Positions 1 through 8,670 are shown, numbered from the stretch's first letter. The stretch is DNA of 64,000 nucleotides from CAZRCZ01 sp964598765 (GCA_964598765.1 CAZRCZ010000002.1:186001-250000), one strand, 5' to 3'. The notes: generated by a model from the letters alone, not told the origin. Numbers and translations: made by a program.

Positions 1-58
1 CGGAAGCCATGGCCGCTGGCCTCTCGTAAACCATTCGTGGCGATACGCAATTCACGTT

Positions 59-1846
59 TTGGCGCACCTCTGGGTTGCCCCCTACCTCAAACTCTCCCTC
101 AAGAAGATTGATGAACAAACTCACGTTGAACTGATGAAAGTCCAATTTCGGTCTTGGAGGATGGCCAAGTTCTTCCTCGGGTTGACGATCATCGGCTTCG
201 CGTGGCCGTCTGTTACGGTCATTCGGCATTTGATCCATTGGGGAGTATCGGGACAACGCTTCCTGACCAAAGACGATCTCGCCTTGGTCATGCTCTTTAC
301 CTTAACCTGCGGCGTCCTGATTGCCTTTTCCGGTCTCATTTGTGGCATGAGTAAAGTCACATGGGTAGGAATACTCCAAGTCGCGAATGGATTGGCTACG
401 GGCGCCACCGTATTTGACTCGATGAGTGCTTTGCGTTTTCCGATCCGTGCGATTCCATTAGTCATTTACGTTTCTGCTCTCTTCTCGGTCATTTTCGCAT
501 GGATGCGATTGCCAAAGCTGGAAGCCGATCAAGAGACGGAACAGACCAATCCCCTCGAACTGCTTCGGAATGCGCTGGGTGCCGCTAACCGAAGGCCAAT
601 TACCATTTGGATTTTGGCACTTGTGTTGTCGCTAATTTTTGTCGCGATGTCCCTGCAAGAAGGAATTCCTGATAGGTTTTCCAGTCAACTGATGGTCAGA
701 TGGGGAGGTGGCAAACATTCAGATTTCGAAATGAGGGATTGGTGGAGATTATTCACCTCTGCGTTCGTTCACGCGAATAGAGCGCATCTTGAGAACAACC
801 TCTACGGGCTATTGATGGGAGGCTTGTTGGCTGAGATTTTTTTCGGTCCTGCTCAAGTTTTGACTCTCATTGTGGTTAGTGCCGTGGCTGGCACTGCCAC
901 CGCGGTTTGGGAGGGTAATCCTTGTAGCGTCGGCGCATCCTGCGCAATATACGGCCTTTCCGGCGCATCTCTGGCTTTCTTAGTCCGCAATCTTGGCCGG
1001 ATCAGAATGAGAGATTTGATTCGCCTGAATGGACTTGTCTGGATATCTCTTCTCGATATTTTCCACGATTCCTACGCGGCTATCGCGAAAGATTATCCTC
1101 AAAGCGGAACGAATCCGGGCCATTGGGCGGGATGGCTTGCCGGTTTCAGCTGGGGTTTGTGCTGTGCACCAAGATACGAGTCGGGCATTCTTGTCTTGCG
1201 GCGGCGGCGGATGGTGGTCGTGAGTCTGCTTGCGCTCACAATTTTCGCTCTTATGGTGGTGGGCAAACAGGATTCAATCGGTAAATTGTTGAAAGATAAA
1301 AACTACGACGCGGCGCTTCCTGTTCTGACGCAACGGATTGAAGGTGGACAGGGAAGGGCTACTGAGTATGTTTGGCGAGGCATCATTCGGTATAACAACG
1401 GGGACTACAATGGAGCGATGAGCGACACGAACACCGCCTTGCGACTGGATCCGAATGATACCGACGCCCTTCTGTATCACGCCTTCGCCCGATGTGGTAT
1501 CGGAGACCATGCGGGAGCAATTCTCGATTACAATCGGATTTTGGGATTGAAACCCGGTGACAATTACAACTACACGATTGGCCGGCGGGCCGACAGTTTC
1601 CTCGCGCTTCGTCGCTTCGCGGAGGCGGCGCAGGATTACGACGCGTATATCCGCAAGTCTCCCAACGAAATCTGGGCTTTGGAAAAAGGGGGCTATTCCC
1701 ATCTCCGGCTCGCGCACAACGCTCGGGCGGCGATGGAATTGCCAGCCGCCTTGAAACTCGGGGACAAGAAAGAGGTCAACAAACAAACCTACGCCGAATT
1801 GTCCATCGCGGTTCTTGCGCTCGCATTGGAAGCGGGAAAGATTTAA
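59..1846 (+). CDS. Rhomboid-family intramembrane serine protease with C-terminal TPRs
   Basis: Likely an intramembrane serine protease. Numbered from the TTG at 59, the membrane core has a GASCAIYGL block with the candidate nucleophile Ser294 and a GHWAGWLAG block with the candidate partner His355. An HLENN segment precedes them, as in rhomboids. Several hydrophobic helices lie before and between these motifs. The last 160 or so residues after one more membrane segment look like TPR repeats (for example the stretch with DYNGAMSDTNTALRLDPN). The residue after Ser294 is Cys where most rhomboids have Gly. The start is uncertain: the frame is open to the left edge of the window, neither the TTG nor the in-frame ATG at 134 has a clear ribosome site, so the gene may begin outside the window. 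Confidence 0.8.
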   Translation: MAHLWVAPYLKLSLKKIDEQTHVELMKVQFRSWRMAKFFLGLTIIGFAWPSVTVIRHLIHWGVSGQRFLTKDDLALVMLFTLTCGVLIAFSGLICGMSKVTWVGILQVANGLATGATVFDSMSALRFPIRAIPLVIYVSALFSVIFAWMRLPKLEADQETEQTNPLELLRNALGAANRRPITIWILALVLSLIFVAMSLQEGIPDRFSSQLMVRWGGGKHSDFEMRDWWRLFTSAFVHANRAHLENNLYGLLMGGLLAEIFFGPAQVLTLIVVSAVAGTATAVWEGNPCSVGASCAIYGLSGASLAFLVRNLGRIRMRDLIRLNGLVWISLLDIFHDSYAAIAKDYPQSGTNPGHWAGWLAGFSWGLCCAPRYESGILVLRRRRMVVVSLLALTIFALMVVGKQDSIGKLLKDKNYDAALPVLTQRIEGGQGRATEYVWRGIIRYNNGDYNGAMSDTNTALRLDPNDTDALLYHAFARCGIGDHAGAILDYNRILGLKPGDNYNYTIGRRADSFLALRRFAEAAQDYDAYIRKSPNEIWALEKGGYSHLRLAHNARAAMELPAALKLGDKKEVNKQTYAELSIAVLALALEAGKI

Positions 1847-1852
1847 GAATAA

Positions 1853-1929
1853 AACGCAAGGACGCCAAGCCGCAAGGAGGTCTCCGATGACTTTTCCTTT
1901 GCGCCCCTGCGCCTCTGCGTCTTTGCGTT
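1853..1929. repeat. Palindromic intergenic repeat, family A copy 1
   Basis: About 77 bases just after the rhomboid gene. The left arm (AACGCAAGGACGCCAAG...) is the inverse of the right arm (...CTCTGCGTCTTTGCGTT), with mismatches, so the element can fold into a long hairpin. A second copy lies at 48607-48680. It has no coding capacity and looks like a MITE/REP-type element. Confidence 0.75.
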
Positions 1930-1943
1930 AAATTCTTTGATGA

Positions 1944-1968
1944 ATTCAGGGACGAACTCTCCCTGAAT
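1944..1968. other. Perfect 9-bp stem-loop
   Basis: ATTCAGGGA and TCCCTGAAT are separated by 7 bases. There is no U-tract on either side, so it is not an obvious intrinsic terminator. It sits between the rhomboid and LRR genes and may limit read-through or stabilise a transcript end. Confidence 0.5.
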
Positions 1969-2045
1969 CTCCCGGCCTCTTTGCGTCGAATCAACCTTGT
2001 CTTCCCCCGCTCGCTCGTGAAATCCTGAGTCTCGGATTTCGCTTC

Positions 2046-3596
2046 ATGCCACCGCTCCGCTCCCCTTTTCTTGCTCTTGCTCTTGCTCTTGCTCCAACCG
2101 TCATTCCGGCGCGGGATGTTCGACCCCTACAGGGTCGCGCGCTTTCGATCCCTTCGGGATCGGCAATAACCGATGGTCCGGCGAAATTGAATTCTCCTGC
2201 CATTATCCTTGCCGCCGATTCTCAACCGCAAATTCCTCCCGCCCGAACCCTCCGTTTCCCCTCCGACCGCGCCGTCGGATGGATTCGGACGCGCGATTGG
2301 AATTCCCACGGCGAGGGGGATTGGAAGGACCTCGCTCCGGCGCGAGGAGAAATCGCCATCCCATCCGGTCAGGCTGTCCGGCTCGTGATCGCCGCCTCCG
2401 AATCGCGCGATCTTTCCCCCTTGACCGTTTTGGAGCCGGACGATCTTCAGGAACTTTTTTTGACGGCCGATTCCCTCGCGGTCGCCGATTTGGGGAACCT
2501 CGCCCGATTGACCGGACTTCGCGCGCTGGGAATCCGTTGCGGGCGCCTTAGCGACGGAGGCATGGCGCATCTCAATTCCCTGACCTCGCTCGAATGGCTC
2601 GACCTTGGGCAGACGCCGCTCACCGACGCCGGCCTCGCGCGAATGAAACTTCCGCGCTCGCTCCGCAAACTCACGCTTCCCGGCGGCGTCACCGACGCAG
2701 GATTGGTAAATATTGAGAAGCTGGACGCGCTCCGCGAACTCCAATGTTCCCCCGTCATCTCGGACGCCGGATTGGCGCATCTCCGGGGATTGGCCGCGCT
2801 TGAGCGCCTTGAACTCCACGCTTTTGAAAAAATCACCGACGCGGGACTCGTCGCGTTGGAGGGAATGAAATCATTGCGGCATTTGACCCTGCCGCCGCAA
2901 ATCACCGACGCGGGCGCGGCGCACCTGAAAAATCTCGCCGCGCTCGAATCGCTCAATCTTTCCTCGACGCAAATCACCGATGAGGGCTTGGCGTCGCTCT
3001 GGGGCTTGACCTCCCTCCGCCGAATTTCGCTCTACGGAACGGCAGTCACGGGAGTCAGCCTTCGCGCTTTGGCGGGGCGCGTTCCGCTCGAATCGCTGAA
3101 TCTGGAGAAAAGCCGTTTCGCGCCGAGCAATCTTCCCCTGCTCGTCGAATTCCCGACGCTTAAGTCGCTCAATCTATCCGGCGTGAATTTGAAAGGGGTG
3201 AATTTGACGCCCCTCAAAAAACTCGAATCCTTGGAGACGCTGGAAATCCGATACACGCAGGCGGGGGACGCGTCGCTGGGCCAAATTACCCTCGTGAAAT
3301 CGCTCCGGAAACTGGACGCTTCCTATACCCTGATCGGCGACGACGGCTTGGATCGCCTGCGCTTTTTGACTTCGCTGGAATCGCTCAATCTGAATTACAC
3401 GCAAGTGACCGACTCCGGGTTGGAGAGCCTGCGCGGAATGACGCGGCTCAAGGAACTCAATCTTCCGCTGGGGGTAAGTCAATCCGGCATGAACAACCTG
3501 CAAAAAAATTTGCCCAAGTGCCGAATCAGCCACGATCCAAATTTTCGCCCGACCGTTTCCCCTCCGCCTCCTCCCGAACCCCGGCCGATTTCATGA
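2046..3596 (+). CDS. Secreted leucine-rich-repeat protein
   Basis: 516 residues. The N-terminus reads as a signal peptide (basic start, then FLALALALAPTVIPA). Roughly residues 130-490 are consecutive leucine-rich repeats of about 24 residues with the consensus LxxLxxLxLxxTxITDAGLxxL, the planctomycete/verrucomicrobial type usually found in exported proteins. It ends in a short proline-rich tail. The function is unknown; a protein-binding role outside the cytoplasm is inferred. The start is uncertain because no ribosome site precedes ATG 2046. The region coding for residues 25-40 consists of two palindromes typical of intergenic repeats, so the true start could lie downstream, or a repeat has entered the gene. 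Confidence 0.75.
   Translation: MPPLRSPFLALALALAPTVIPARDVRPLQGRALSIPSGSAITDGPAKLNSPAIILAADSQPQIPPARTLRFPSDRAVGWIRTRDWNSHGEGDWKDLAPARGEIAIPSGQAVRLVIAASESRDLSPLTVLEPDDLQELFLTADSLAVADLGNLARLTGLRALGIRCGRLSDGGMAHLNSLTSLEWLDLGQTPLTDAGLARMKLPRSLRKLTLPGGVTDAGLVNIEKLDALRELQCSPVISDAGLAHLRGLAALERLELHAFEKITDAGLVALEGMKSLRHLTLPPQITDAGAAHLKNLAALESLNLSSTQITDEGLASLWGLTSLRRISLYGTAVTGVSLRALAGRVPLESLNLEKSRFAPSNLPLLVEFPTLKSLNLSGVNLKGVNLTPLKKLESLETLEIRYTQAGDASLGQITLVKSLRKLDASYTLIGDDGLDRLRFLTSLESLNLNYTQVTDSGLESLRGMTRLKELNLPLGVSQSGMNNLQKNLPKCRISHDPNFRPTVSPPPPPEPRPIS
2071..2094. repeat. Hexanucleotide tract (TTGCTC)x4
   Basis: Four perfect TTGCTC units encode the alternating Leu-Ala core of the predicted signal peptide of the LRR protein. 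A change in unit number would add or remove two hydrophobic residues without a frameshift. Confidence 0.85.
2121..2162. repeat. Twin REP-like palindromes inside the LRR reading frame
   Basis: CGACCC/GGGTCG (2121-2137) and CGATCCC/GGGATCG (2146-2162) are two tight stem-loops only 8 bases apart. This arrangement is typical of REP elements, yet here it lies within an open reading frame near the start of the LRR gene. Confidence 0.65.
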
Positions 3597-3706
3597 GGGA
3601 GGCAGATTAACGTCCGTGAGAGTGGCCCAGCGAGGGTGAGGAACAGGGTTTCACTTGAAATTGGGAGCATTACTTGACAAACAAATGTGCAACGAAGGGG
3701 AGAATT

Positions 3707-3991
3707 ATGATGACTCAAAAACGGAGAATCTTCGAATTGCTCGGCAAGAGCGATGTTTTGGAAGTGGAGCCGGGATTCTTGGTCCAGAATCGCGCCATTT
3801 ACGGGATAGACGGCGATGGAGATGATCTGGCCGTCTCGCTCTCTTGGCGCGACCACGCGGATGACGAATGGGTCGCTGATTTCTCCGAAGACAGCCTTGC
3901 CCAAGCCAGACTTTCGCGCGGAAAAATTCGTCTCGTGGACACGGTTGGAGAAACGGTCGTGGTGAAACCATACCGTTGTGTCCCGGCTTGA
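3707..3991 (+). CDS. Small protein of unknown function
   Basis: About 94 residues, acidic, no signal peptide or membrane segment and no motif I recognise. ATG 3707, immediately followed by ATG 3710, is preceded by AAGGGGAG at 3695-3702 at good spacing, so it is preferred over the upstream in-frame start at 3674. The gene lies just upstream of the methyltransferase/nuclease pair on the same strand, about 90 bases apart. It could be an accessory of that module, but nothing in the sequence proves it. Confidence 0.55.
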   Translation: MMTQKRRIFELLGKSDVLEVEPGFLVQNRAIYGIDGDGDDLAVSLSWRDHADDEWVADFSEDSLAQARLSRGKIRLVDTVGETVVVKPYRCVPA

Positions 3992-4082
3992 TGACGTTCG
4001 TTTGAATGCGCAGGGATCATCTCGACATCGGGCATCCGACAATTTACGATGAGGTCCGTGGGGTCATCTGGGACTTTGAACA

Positions 4083-5462
4083 TTGAACCTGAATTTTAAG
4101 ACGACTTCCGAAAGAAACAGCAATAGCAACAAATTGTTGCCGACGGACCGAGCCGTGCATGACTGGTATCGGTTCGTATTGTCATTTCCTCCCCATTTGG
4201 TTCGAGAGTATCTTGAGCGATTCGGCATTGGTGAAAACGAGCGGGTTCTGGATCCCTTCTGCGGAACCGGAACCACATTGGTTGAGTGTAAAAAGCGTGG
4301 AATCGAATCCATTGGGATCGAGGCCAATCCGATGGCCCATTTCGCGAGCGAAGTAAAGGTTGATTGGAGTCCGAACTCCAATCGGCTGATGAAACACGCC
4401 GAGAAGGTGGCGGAAATCGCACGCGCGAAACTTGAGTCGCAAGGAATCGCGGATGGCCCTTTCTCGGGAAATGCCCCTAACGGAAAGACTCCGTTGCGCT
4501 CGCTTGGTTCAGAACAACTCAAATTGTTACTCAAGAACTCCATCAGTCCTCTACCGCTCCACAAGACTTTGGTTTTGTTGGAATCGTTAAGCCAACACCG
4601 CAACGGTGCCTTCGACAAATACGAACGTTTAGCCTTGTCCAAGTCGCTTGTTCAAACCATCAGCAACCTCCATTTTGGACCGGAAGTGGGCGTTGGTCCG
4701 GCCAAAGAAGACGCCCTCGTGATTGACTCTTGGCTTGATTGCGTTCGTTGCATCGCGGCGGATTTACGAGCGCTCGGGACCATTCGCCAAGCAAAAACCG
4801 AGGTTCTGCTGGGAGACGCTCGCCAAATAGGAATCTTGGTTGAGCCTCGCAGTATAGACGCAGTAATTACCTCTCCCCCATATCCCAATGAGAAGGATTA
4901 TACTCGAACAACGCGCTTGGAATCGGTTCTGCTGGGATTCATCAAGACGAAGGATGATCTTTGGAAACTGAAACAAGGATTAGTTCGCTCCAACACGCGC
5001 AATGTTTACAAATTTGATGACGATGATCGTTGGGTGAAGGACCATTCGGAGATTAGCCGAATCGCGGAAGCGATTGAACACCGGCGGATCGAACTCGGCA
5101 AGACGTCGGGCTTTGAGCGGTTATATGGCCGGGTCGCGAAGCTGTATTTTGGCGGCATGGCTCGACACTTGGCCGAATTGCGGCAGGTCCTCCGGCCGGG
5201 CGCGCGGTTGGCGTATGTTGTTGGCGATCAAGCGTCCTACCTGCGGGTAATGATTCGCACCGGCAATCTGATCGCCGACATCGCTCAGTCCCTTGGCTAT
5301 GAAGTGGATCGGATTGATCTTTTCAGAACGCGCTTGGCAACCGCGACTAAGGAACAATTGCGCGAGGAGGTCGTTGTCTTGCGTTGGCCGAAAAAGGCCT
5401 TTCTCAAAAGTCAGCGACCGGATCGGACCTTTGTGAACGGCCACTTGCCTATAGGCGTGTAA
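4083..5462 (+). CDS. Site-specific DNA methyltransferase (N4-cytosine or N6-adenine)
   Basis: 459 residues from a TTG start; an in-frame stop lies 6 bases upstream, so this is the longest possible form. The AdoMet-binding motif I is DPFCGTGTT at residues 57-65 and the catalytic motif IV is TSPPY at 263-267. About 200 residues separate them, room for a target-recognition region. SPPY is more often seen in N4-cytosine enzymes, but either base is possible. The reaction is transfer of a methyl group from AdoMet to DNA. The next gene starts 5 bases after this stop and encodes a nuclease-like protein, so this is most likely the protective half of a type II-like restriction-modification system. No control (C) protein gene is evident. 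Confidence 0.85.
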   Translation: MNLNFKTTSERNSNSNKLLPTDRAVHDWYRFVLSFPPHLVREYLERFGIGENERVLDPFCGTGTTLVECKKRGIESIGIEANPMAHFASEVKVDWSPNSNRLMKHAEKVAEIARAKLESQGIADGPFSGNAPNGKTPLRSLGSEQLKLLLKNSISPLPLHKTLVLLESLSQHRNGAFDKYERLALSKSLVQTISNLHFGPEVGVGPAKEDALVIDSWLDCVRCIAADLRALGTIRQAKTEVLLGDARQIGILVEPRSIDAVITSPPYPNEKDYTRTTRLESVLLGFIKTKDDLWKLKQGLVRSNTRNVYKFDDDDRWVKDHSEISRIAEAIEHRRIELGKTSGFERLYGRVAKLYFGGMARHLAELRQVLRPGARLAYVVGDQASYLRVMIRTGNLIADIAQSLGYEVDRIDLFRTRLATATKEQLREEVVVLRWPKKAFLKSQRPDRTFVNGHLPIGV

Positions 5463-5467
5463 ATTTC

Positions 5468-6271
5468 ATGACGGCGCAAAATCGCTACGAACAGATCATT
5501 GAGGCCATCTTCTTCGCGCACCACAAGGAGGGAATGACCGAATTCACCTTTGAGCGTGAAGAAATCGAGGACTTCACCCGAAAACTCAAGATGGATCTTC
5601 CCAAGAACCTTGGCGATCTCGTGTATAGTTTTCGTTATCGCGCGTCCTTACCCGCGAAAATTTTGAGTTGCGCTCCGGAAGGGCAACATTGGTTGATCCT
5701 TCCAGCGGGCAGATCGCGCTATCGGTTTGTTCTCAGGCCGATCCTTGACTTGACGCCCAGTGGAGCCCTCTCCGCCGTTAAGGTGCCTGATTCCACGCCC
5801 GGAGTCATTGCTCTCTACGCGCTTTCCGACGAGCAGGCTTTGCTTGCCAAGCTCCGATACAATCGGCTGATTGATATTTTCACCCGGGCTACGTGTTTTT
5901 CTTTGCAGAACCACCTTCGCACTACCGTTCCTGATGTCGGACAAGTCGAAACTGATGAGATTTACGTCGGCGTGGATCGTCGCGGAGCGCATTACGTTTT
6001 CCCCATCCAAGCCAAAGGGGGAAAGGACAAACTCAGCGTCGTTCAAATTCAGCAGGATTTCGCGCTCTGCGCGCACAAGTTTCCTGCATTGATCTGTCGG
6101 CCCATCGCCGCGCAATTTTTAGATCGGAACACCATTGCCCTCTTTGAGTTTGTGGATGGTGACGAAGGCATCCGGGCGTCGGCGGAAAAGCACTACCGCC
6201 TTGTGGCTCCGGAAGACTTGACGCCGGATGACTTGGAAAAATACAAAGGCGCCACGGACGAAGAGAATTGA
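5468..6271 (+). CDS. Putative restriction endonuclease (PD-(D/E)xK type)
   Basis: 267 residues from ATG 5468, which sits 5 bases after the methyltransferase stop. A candidate PD-(D/E)xK nuclease centre is seen: acidic residues in VETDEIYVGVD (161-170), then a beta strand ending QAK (181-183) followed by GGKDKLS. In this layout the QxK takes the place of the (D/E)xK element; Gln at this position is known in Mrr-like enzymes. I do not recognise a named restriction enzyme. The pairing with a methyltransferase is the main evidence that it cuts the unmethylated form of the same site. The order, M gene before R gene, is common and lets protection precede cutting. Confidence 0.65.
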   Translation: MTAQNRYEQIIEAIFFAHHKEGMTEFTFEREEIEDFTRKLKMDLPKNLGDLVYSFRYRASLPAKILSCAPEGQHWLILPAGRSRYRFVLRPILDLTPSGALSAVKVPDSTPGVIALYALSDEQALLAKLRYNRLIDIFTRATCFSLQNHLRTTVPDVGQVETDEIYVGVDRRGAHYVFPIQAKGGKDKLSVVQIQQDFALCAHKFPALICRPIAAQFLDRNTIALFEFVDGDEGIRASAEKHYRLVAPEDLTPDDLEKYKGATDEEN

Positions 6272-6308
6272 CCAACGGGCGTGCCGTTATTCGATCCGCC
6301 GCGTCCCG

Positions 6309-8132
6309 CTATCGTATCCAATTCTCCCGCTCCAGATAATCCAAAATCTTCTTCGCGCTTTCCTCGACCGATTCCTTTTCGCTGTTCACGACCACCTCGG
6401 GTTTGAGCGGAGCTTCGTAGGGATCGGAGACGCCGGTGAAATTTTTGATCTCGCCGCGAAGCGCCTTCTCGTAAAGCCCCTTCACGTCCCGCTTGGTCAG
6501 CGCCTCGATGGAGCACTCGACGTAAATCTCGATGAAGTTGCGGACCTGCGCGCGATTGTAATCGCGGATTTCGCGGTAGGGCGAAATCGCCGCCGTCATT
6601 ACGACCGCGCCGTGGCGCGTCAGCAACTTGGCGACGTAGCCGATCCGCTTGATGTTCGTGTCGCGGTCCTCCTTGCTGAACCCCAATCCCTTGGAGAGAT
6701 TTTCGCGCACCTCGTCGCCGTCGAGAACCTCGACGGTCTTTCCCCTCGCCCGCAAAATCGGCGCGAGTTTTTGCGTCAGCGTGGATTTGCCCGAACCCGA
6801 AAGCCCCGTGAACCAAAGCGTGAATCCCTGCTCGTAGCGCGGTTTGGGAATGATCGGATCGGGTTGCGCCGAGACCGAATTAATCGGCGTGAGGCTCGCC
6901 TTTTGCGCCTCCGAACCCTGAACCTCCTGCATCGAATCAAGCGACGCTTCCTCGGCCTGATAATGCTTGATGAGAATCTGCGCGATTTCGGGACGCGAAA
7001 ATTCCATCGGCGGCGTGATTCCCTTGCCGAGCGTCTCGCGCACCTTCGTCCCCGACAAAATCACGCGGTCGGCCTCGCCGTGCGGACAGGTCTTGAAACT
7101 CGCCATCCCCTCGCACTTATAGCAATAAAACGAATTTTCAAACCGCAACGGCTGAATCCCGATCTCCTCCGGCTTGAATTGCAGAAAAATTTTCTGCGCG
7201 TCGTAGGAGCCGTAATAGTTGCCGACGCCGGCGTGGTCGCGCCCGACGATGAAATGCGTGCAACCGTAATTCTTGCGCAGGAGCGCGTGATAGATCGCCT
7301 CCTTCGGTCCGGCGTAGTGCATGTTCGCGGGGAAAACCGAAAGCGCGATCCGGTCGTTCGGGAAATACTTTTGCATCAACACCTGATAGCAATCCCAGCG
7401 CACGGGACCGGGAATGTCCCCCGCCTTGGTCTCCCCCATGAGCGGATGAATCATCACGCCGTCGGCGACCTCCAGCGCGCAACGGATCAGATATTCGTGG
7501 GCGCGGTGGATCGGATTGCGCGTCTGAAACGCCGCGACGGCGCGCCAGCCCCGCTCGGCGAAAAGGCGCCGCGTGTCGGTCGGCGTCAAGCGCGATTCCG
7601 TGAAATCGGCGTATTCGTGCCGCGCAATCGCCTCGATTTTTCCGCCGACGAGCCAGCGCCCCCGTTGACGAATCGCCGCGACGCCGGGATGCTTTTCATC
7701 CGTTGTGCCGTAGACGTTTTGCGCTTCGGCGGCGAGATCGGCTTCGTAAATGTCCTCAATCCGCAGAATGGCGAGAACTTGGTGCTGGTCAATCAACGCG
7801 GCCGATTTCGAGCCCGCCAGCGCGTTTTTTTGATCGTCGCTGATGCCGAACGTGACCGGAATCGGCCAGACCGTTCCATCCGCGAGCCGCGTTTCGCGCA
7901 CGACCGATTTGTAATCCGCCGAGGTCATGAATCCCTCCAGCGGCGACAACCCGCCGATGGTCAACAACTCCACGTCCGCGATCTGCCGCGAACTGAGCAG
8001 GATTTGCGGCAATCCCGCCGCTTCCTCCATCGCCTTTTCCCATGCCGGACCTTTCAAAAGGCGGTTGACCAGTTTTCCTCCATGCGGGGCGATCAAGGAG
8101 GGAGCGGATTGCGCGGCGGCGGTTTGACTCAC
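6309..8132 (-). CDS. sat-cysC: Bifunctional sulfate adenylyltransferase / adenylylsulfate kinase
   Basis: 607 residues from a GTG start. The N-terminal 400 residues are ATP sulfurylase: APHGGKLVNR near residue 15, QTRNPIHRAH at 203-212 and GRDHAG at 297-302. The stretch CYKC...TCPHG (337-352) resembles the Cys-rich site of bacterial homotetrameric-type enzymes. After a linker of about 35 residues, the C-terminal part is APS kinase with P-loop GLSGSGKST at 443-451 and the substrate loop ISPYREIRDYNR. Together they turn sulfate and two ATP into PAPS in the cytoplasm. Both halves look complete. PAPS could feed assimilatory reduction or sulfation of glycans; no PAPS reductase or sulfotransferase lies nearby. 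The gene converges on the nuclease gene. Confidence 0.95.
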   Translation of the reverse strand: MSQTAAAQSAPSLIAPHGGKLVNRLLKGPAWEKAMEEAAGLPQILLSSRQIADVELLTIGGLSPLEGFMTSADYKSVVRETRLADGTVWPIPVTFGISDDQKNALAGSKSAALIDQHQVLAILRIEDIYEADLAAEAQNVYGTTDEKHPGVAAIRQRGRWLVGGKIEAIARHEYADFTESRLTPTDTRRLFAERGWRAVAAFQTRNPIHRAHEYLIRCALEVADGVMIHPLMGETKAGDIPGPVRWDCYQVLMQKYFPNDRIALSVFPANMHYAGPKEAIYHALLRKNYGCTHFIVGRDHAGVGNYYGSYDAQKIFLQFKPEEIGIQPLRFENSFYCYKCEGMASFKTCPHGEADRVILSGTKVRETLGKGITPPMEFSRPEIAQILIKHYQAEEASLDSMQEVQGSEAQKASLTPINSVSAQPDPIIPKPRYEQGFTLWFTGLSGSGKSTLTQKLAPILRARGKTVEVLDGDEVRENLSKGLGFSKEDRDTNIKRIGYVAKLLTRHGAVVMTAAISPYREIRDYNRAQVRNFIEIYVECSIEALTKRDVKGLYEKALRGEIKNFTGVSDPYEAPLKPEVVVNSEKESVEESAKKILDYLERENWIR

Positions 8133-8221
8133 GATGATGAAATCCTTTCGGTCTGGACGATGTTCGGTCGCCGTGCGCGGATTCGTCTCCGAAAACCCTC
8201 CCGGCTCCGATGAAACCCAGC

Positions 8222-8227
8222 ATTATA
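8222..8227 (-). promoter_or_regulatory. Candidate -10 box for sat-cysC
   Basis: A perfect TATAAT on the minus strand about 90 bases upstream of the sat-cysC start. No good -35 hexamer is seen at 16-18 bases, so this is only a candidate. Confidence 0.35.
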
Positions 8228-8268
8228 CCGAACGGAACAGGGATTGGAATTAAAATTGAACAGGGATG

Positions 8269-8400
8269 GACAGGATGAGCAGGATTTTTTGTTTTTTTCA
8301 TCACCAAGCCACCAAGACATGAAGAAGAATTATCTAAAAGAGGGAACGAGGGTTCTTTACAAGTCCTGACTCCAATCCTGTAAATCTTGTTCATCCTGTC
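8269..8400. repeat. Palindromic intergenic repeat, family B
   Basis: The left arm GACAGGATGAGCAGGATT is an imperfect inverse of the right arm AATCCTGTAAATCTTG...CATCCTGTC, 132 bases end to end. Between the arms is a CACCAAG-type direct repeat, as if a second element were nested. Non-coding. Confidence 0.7.
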
Positions 8401-8433
8401 TCCCTCCCCCCAAAAAAAATTTCTGGATTCCGC

Positions 8434-8462
8434 TTGACAGGTTCTTCCCCCTCATGTTTGAT
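8434..8462 (+). promoter_or_regulatory. Candidate promoter for polA operon
   Basis: TTGACA at 8434-8439, 17-base spacer, then TTTGAT (4 of 6 matches to TATAAT). It would give a leader of about 200 bases before polA. Confidence 0.4.
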
Positions 8463-8670
8463 GGAGGTCAGGAAACACAAGCTCTACGTAAGCCGCCTCG
8501 TTTCTTCCTTTTAAGCCACAACATTTAGCAATTCAAAAACCACGGATCGTGGCTGGTTGGAAAGAGACGAAAAGGTTCGGCGAGGCAAATCCCGCCAAAA
8601 TCCGCAAAATTAACCGGCAAGAGCTTGCTCGCTTCCCCTTTGAAATCAACCGTCCCATGATGCAACTCCG

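Larger units (their letters stand above)
8133..8670. other. Divergent intergenic region between sat-cysC and polA
   Basis: 538 bases without an assured gene. It holds the candidate -10 for sat-cysC, a long palindromic repeat (8269-8400), a candidate polA promoter (8434-8462) and a leader of about 200 bases. Inside the leader a GTG frame of 43 codons runs from 8549 to 8681. It overlaps the polA start codon and contains KIRKINRQELARFPFEINRP, but has no clear ribosome site. A 17-codon ATG frame starts at 8461. I do not call either as a gene. Confidence 0.6.

Noticed and set aside
1944..1968. Stem-loop as an intrinsic terminator
   Set aside because: There is no U-tract on either strand after the stem.
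3656..3706. TTGACA near 3674 as a promoter for the small gene
   Set aside because: No -10 hexamer at 16-18 bases, and it would place the start site at or after the ribosome site.
6228..8213. Open frame of 661 codons on the plus strand opposite sat-cysC
   Set aside because: It is antisense to a clear Sat-CysC enzyme, has no domain-like sequence and is rich in Arg, as expected for the shadow of a GC-rich gene.
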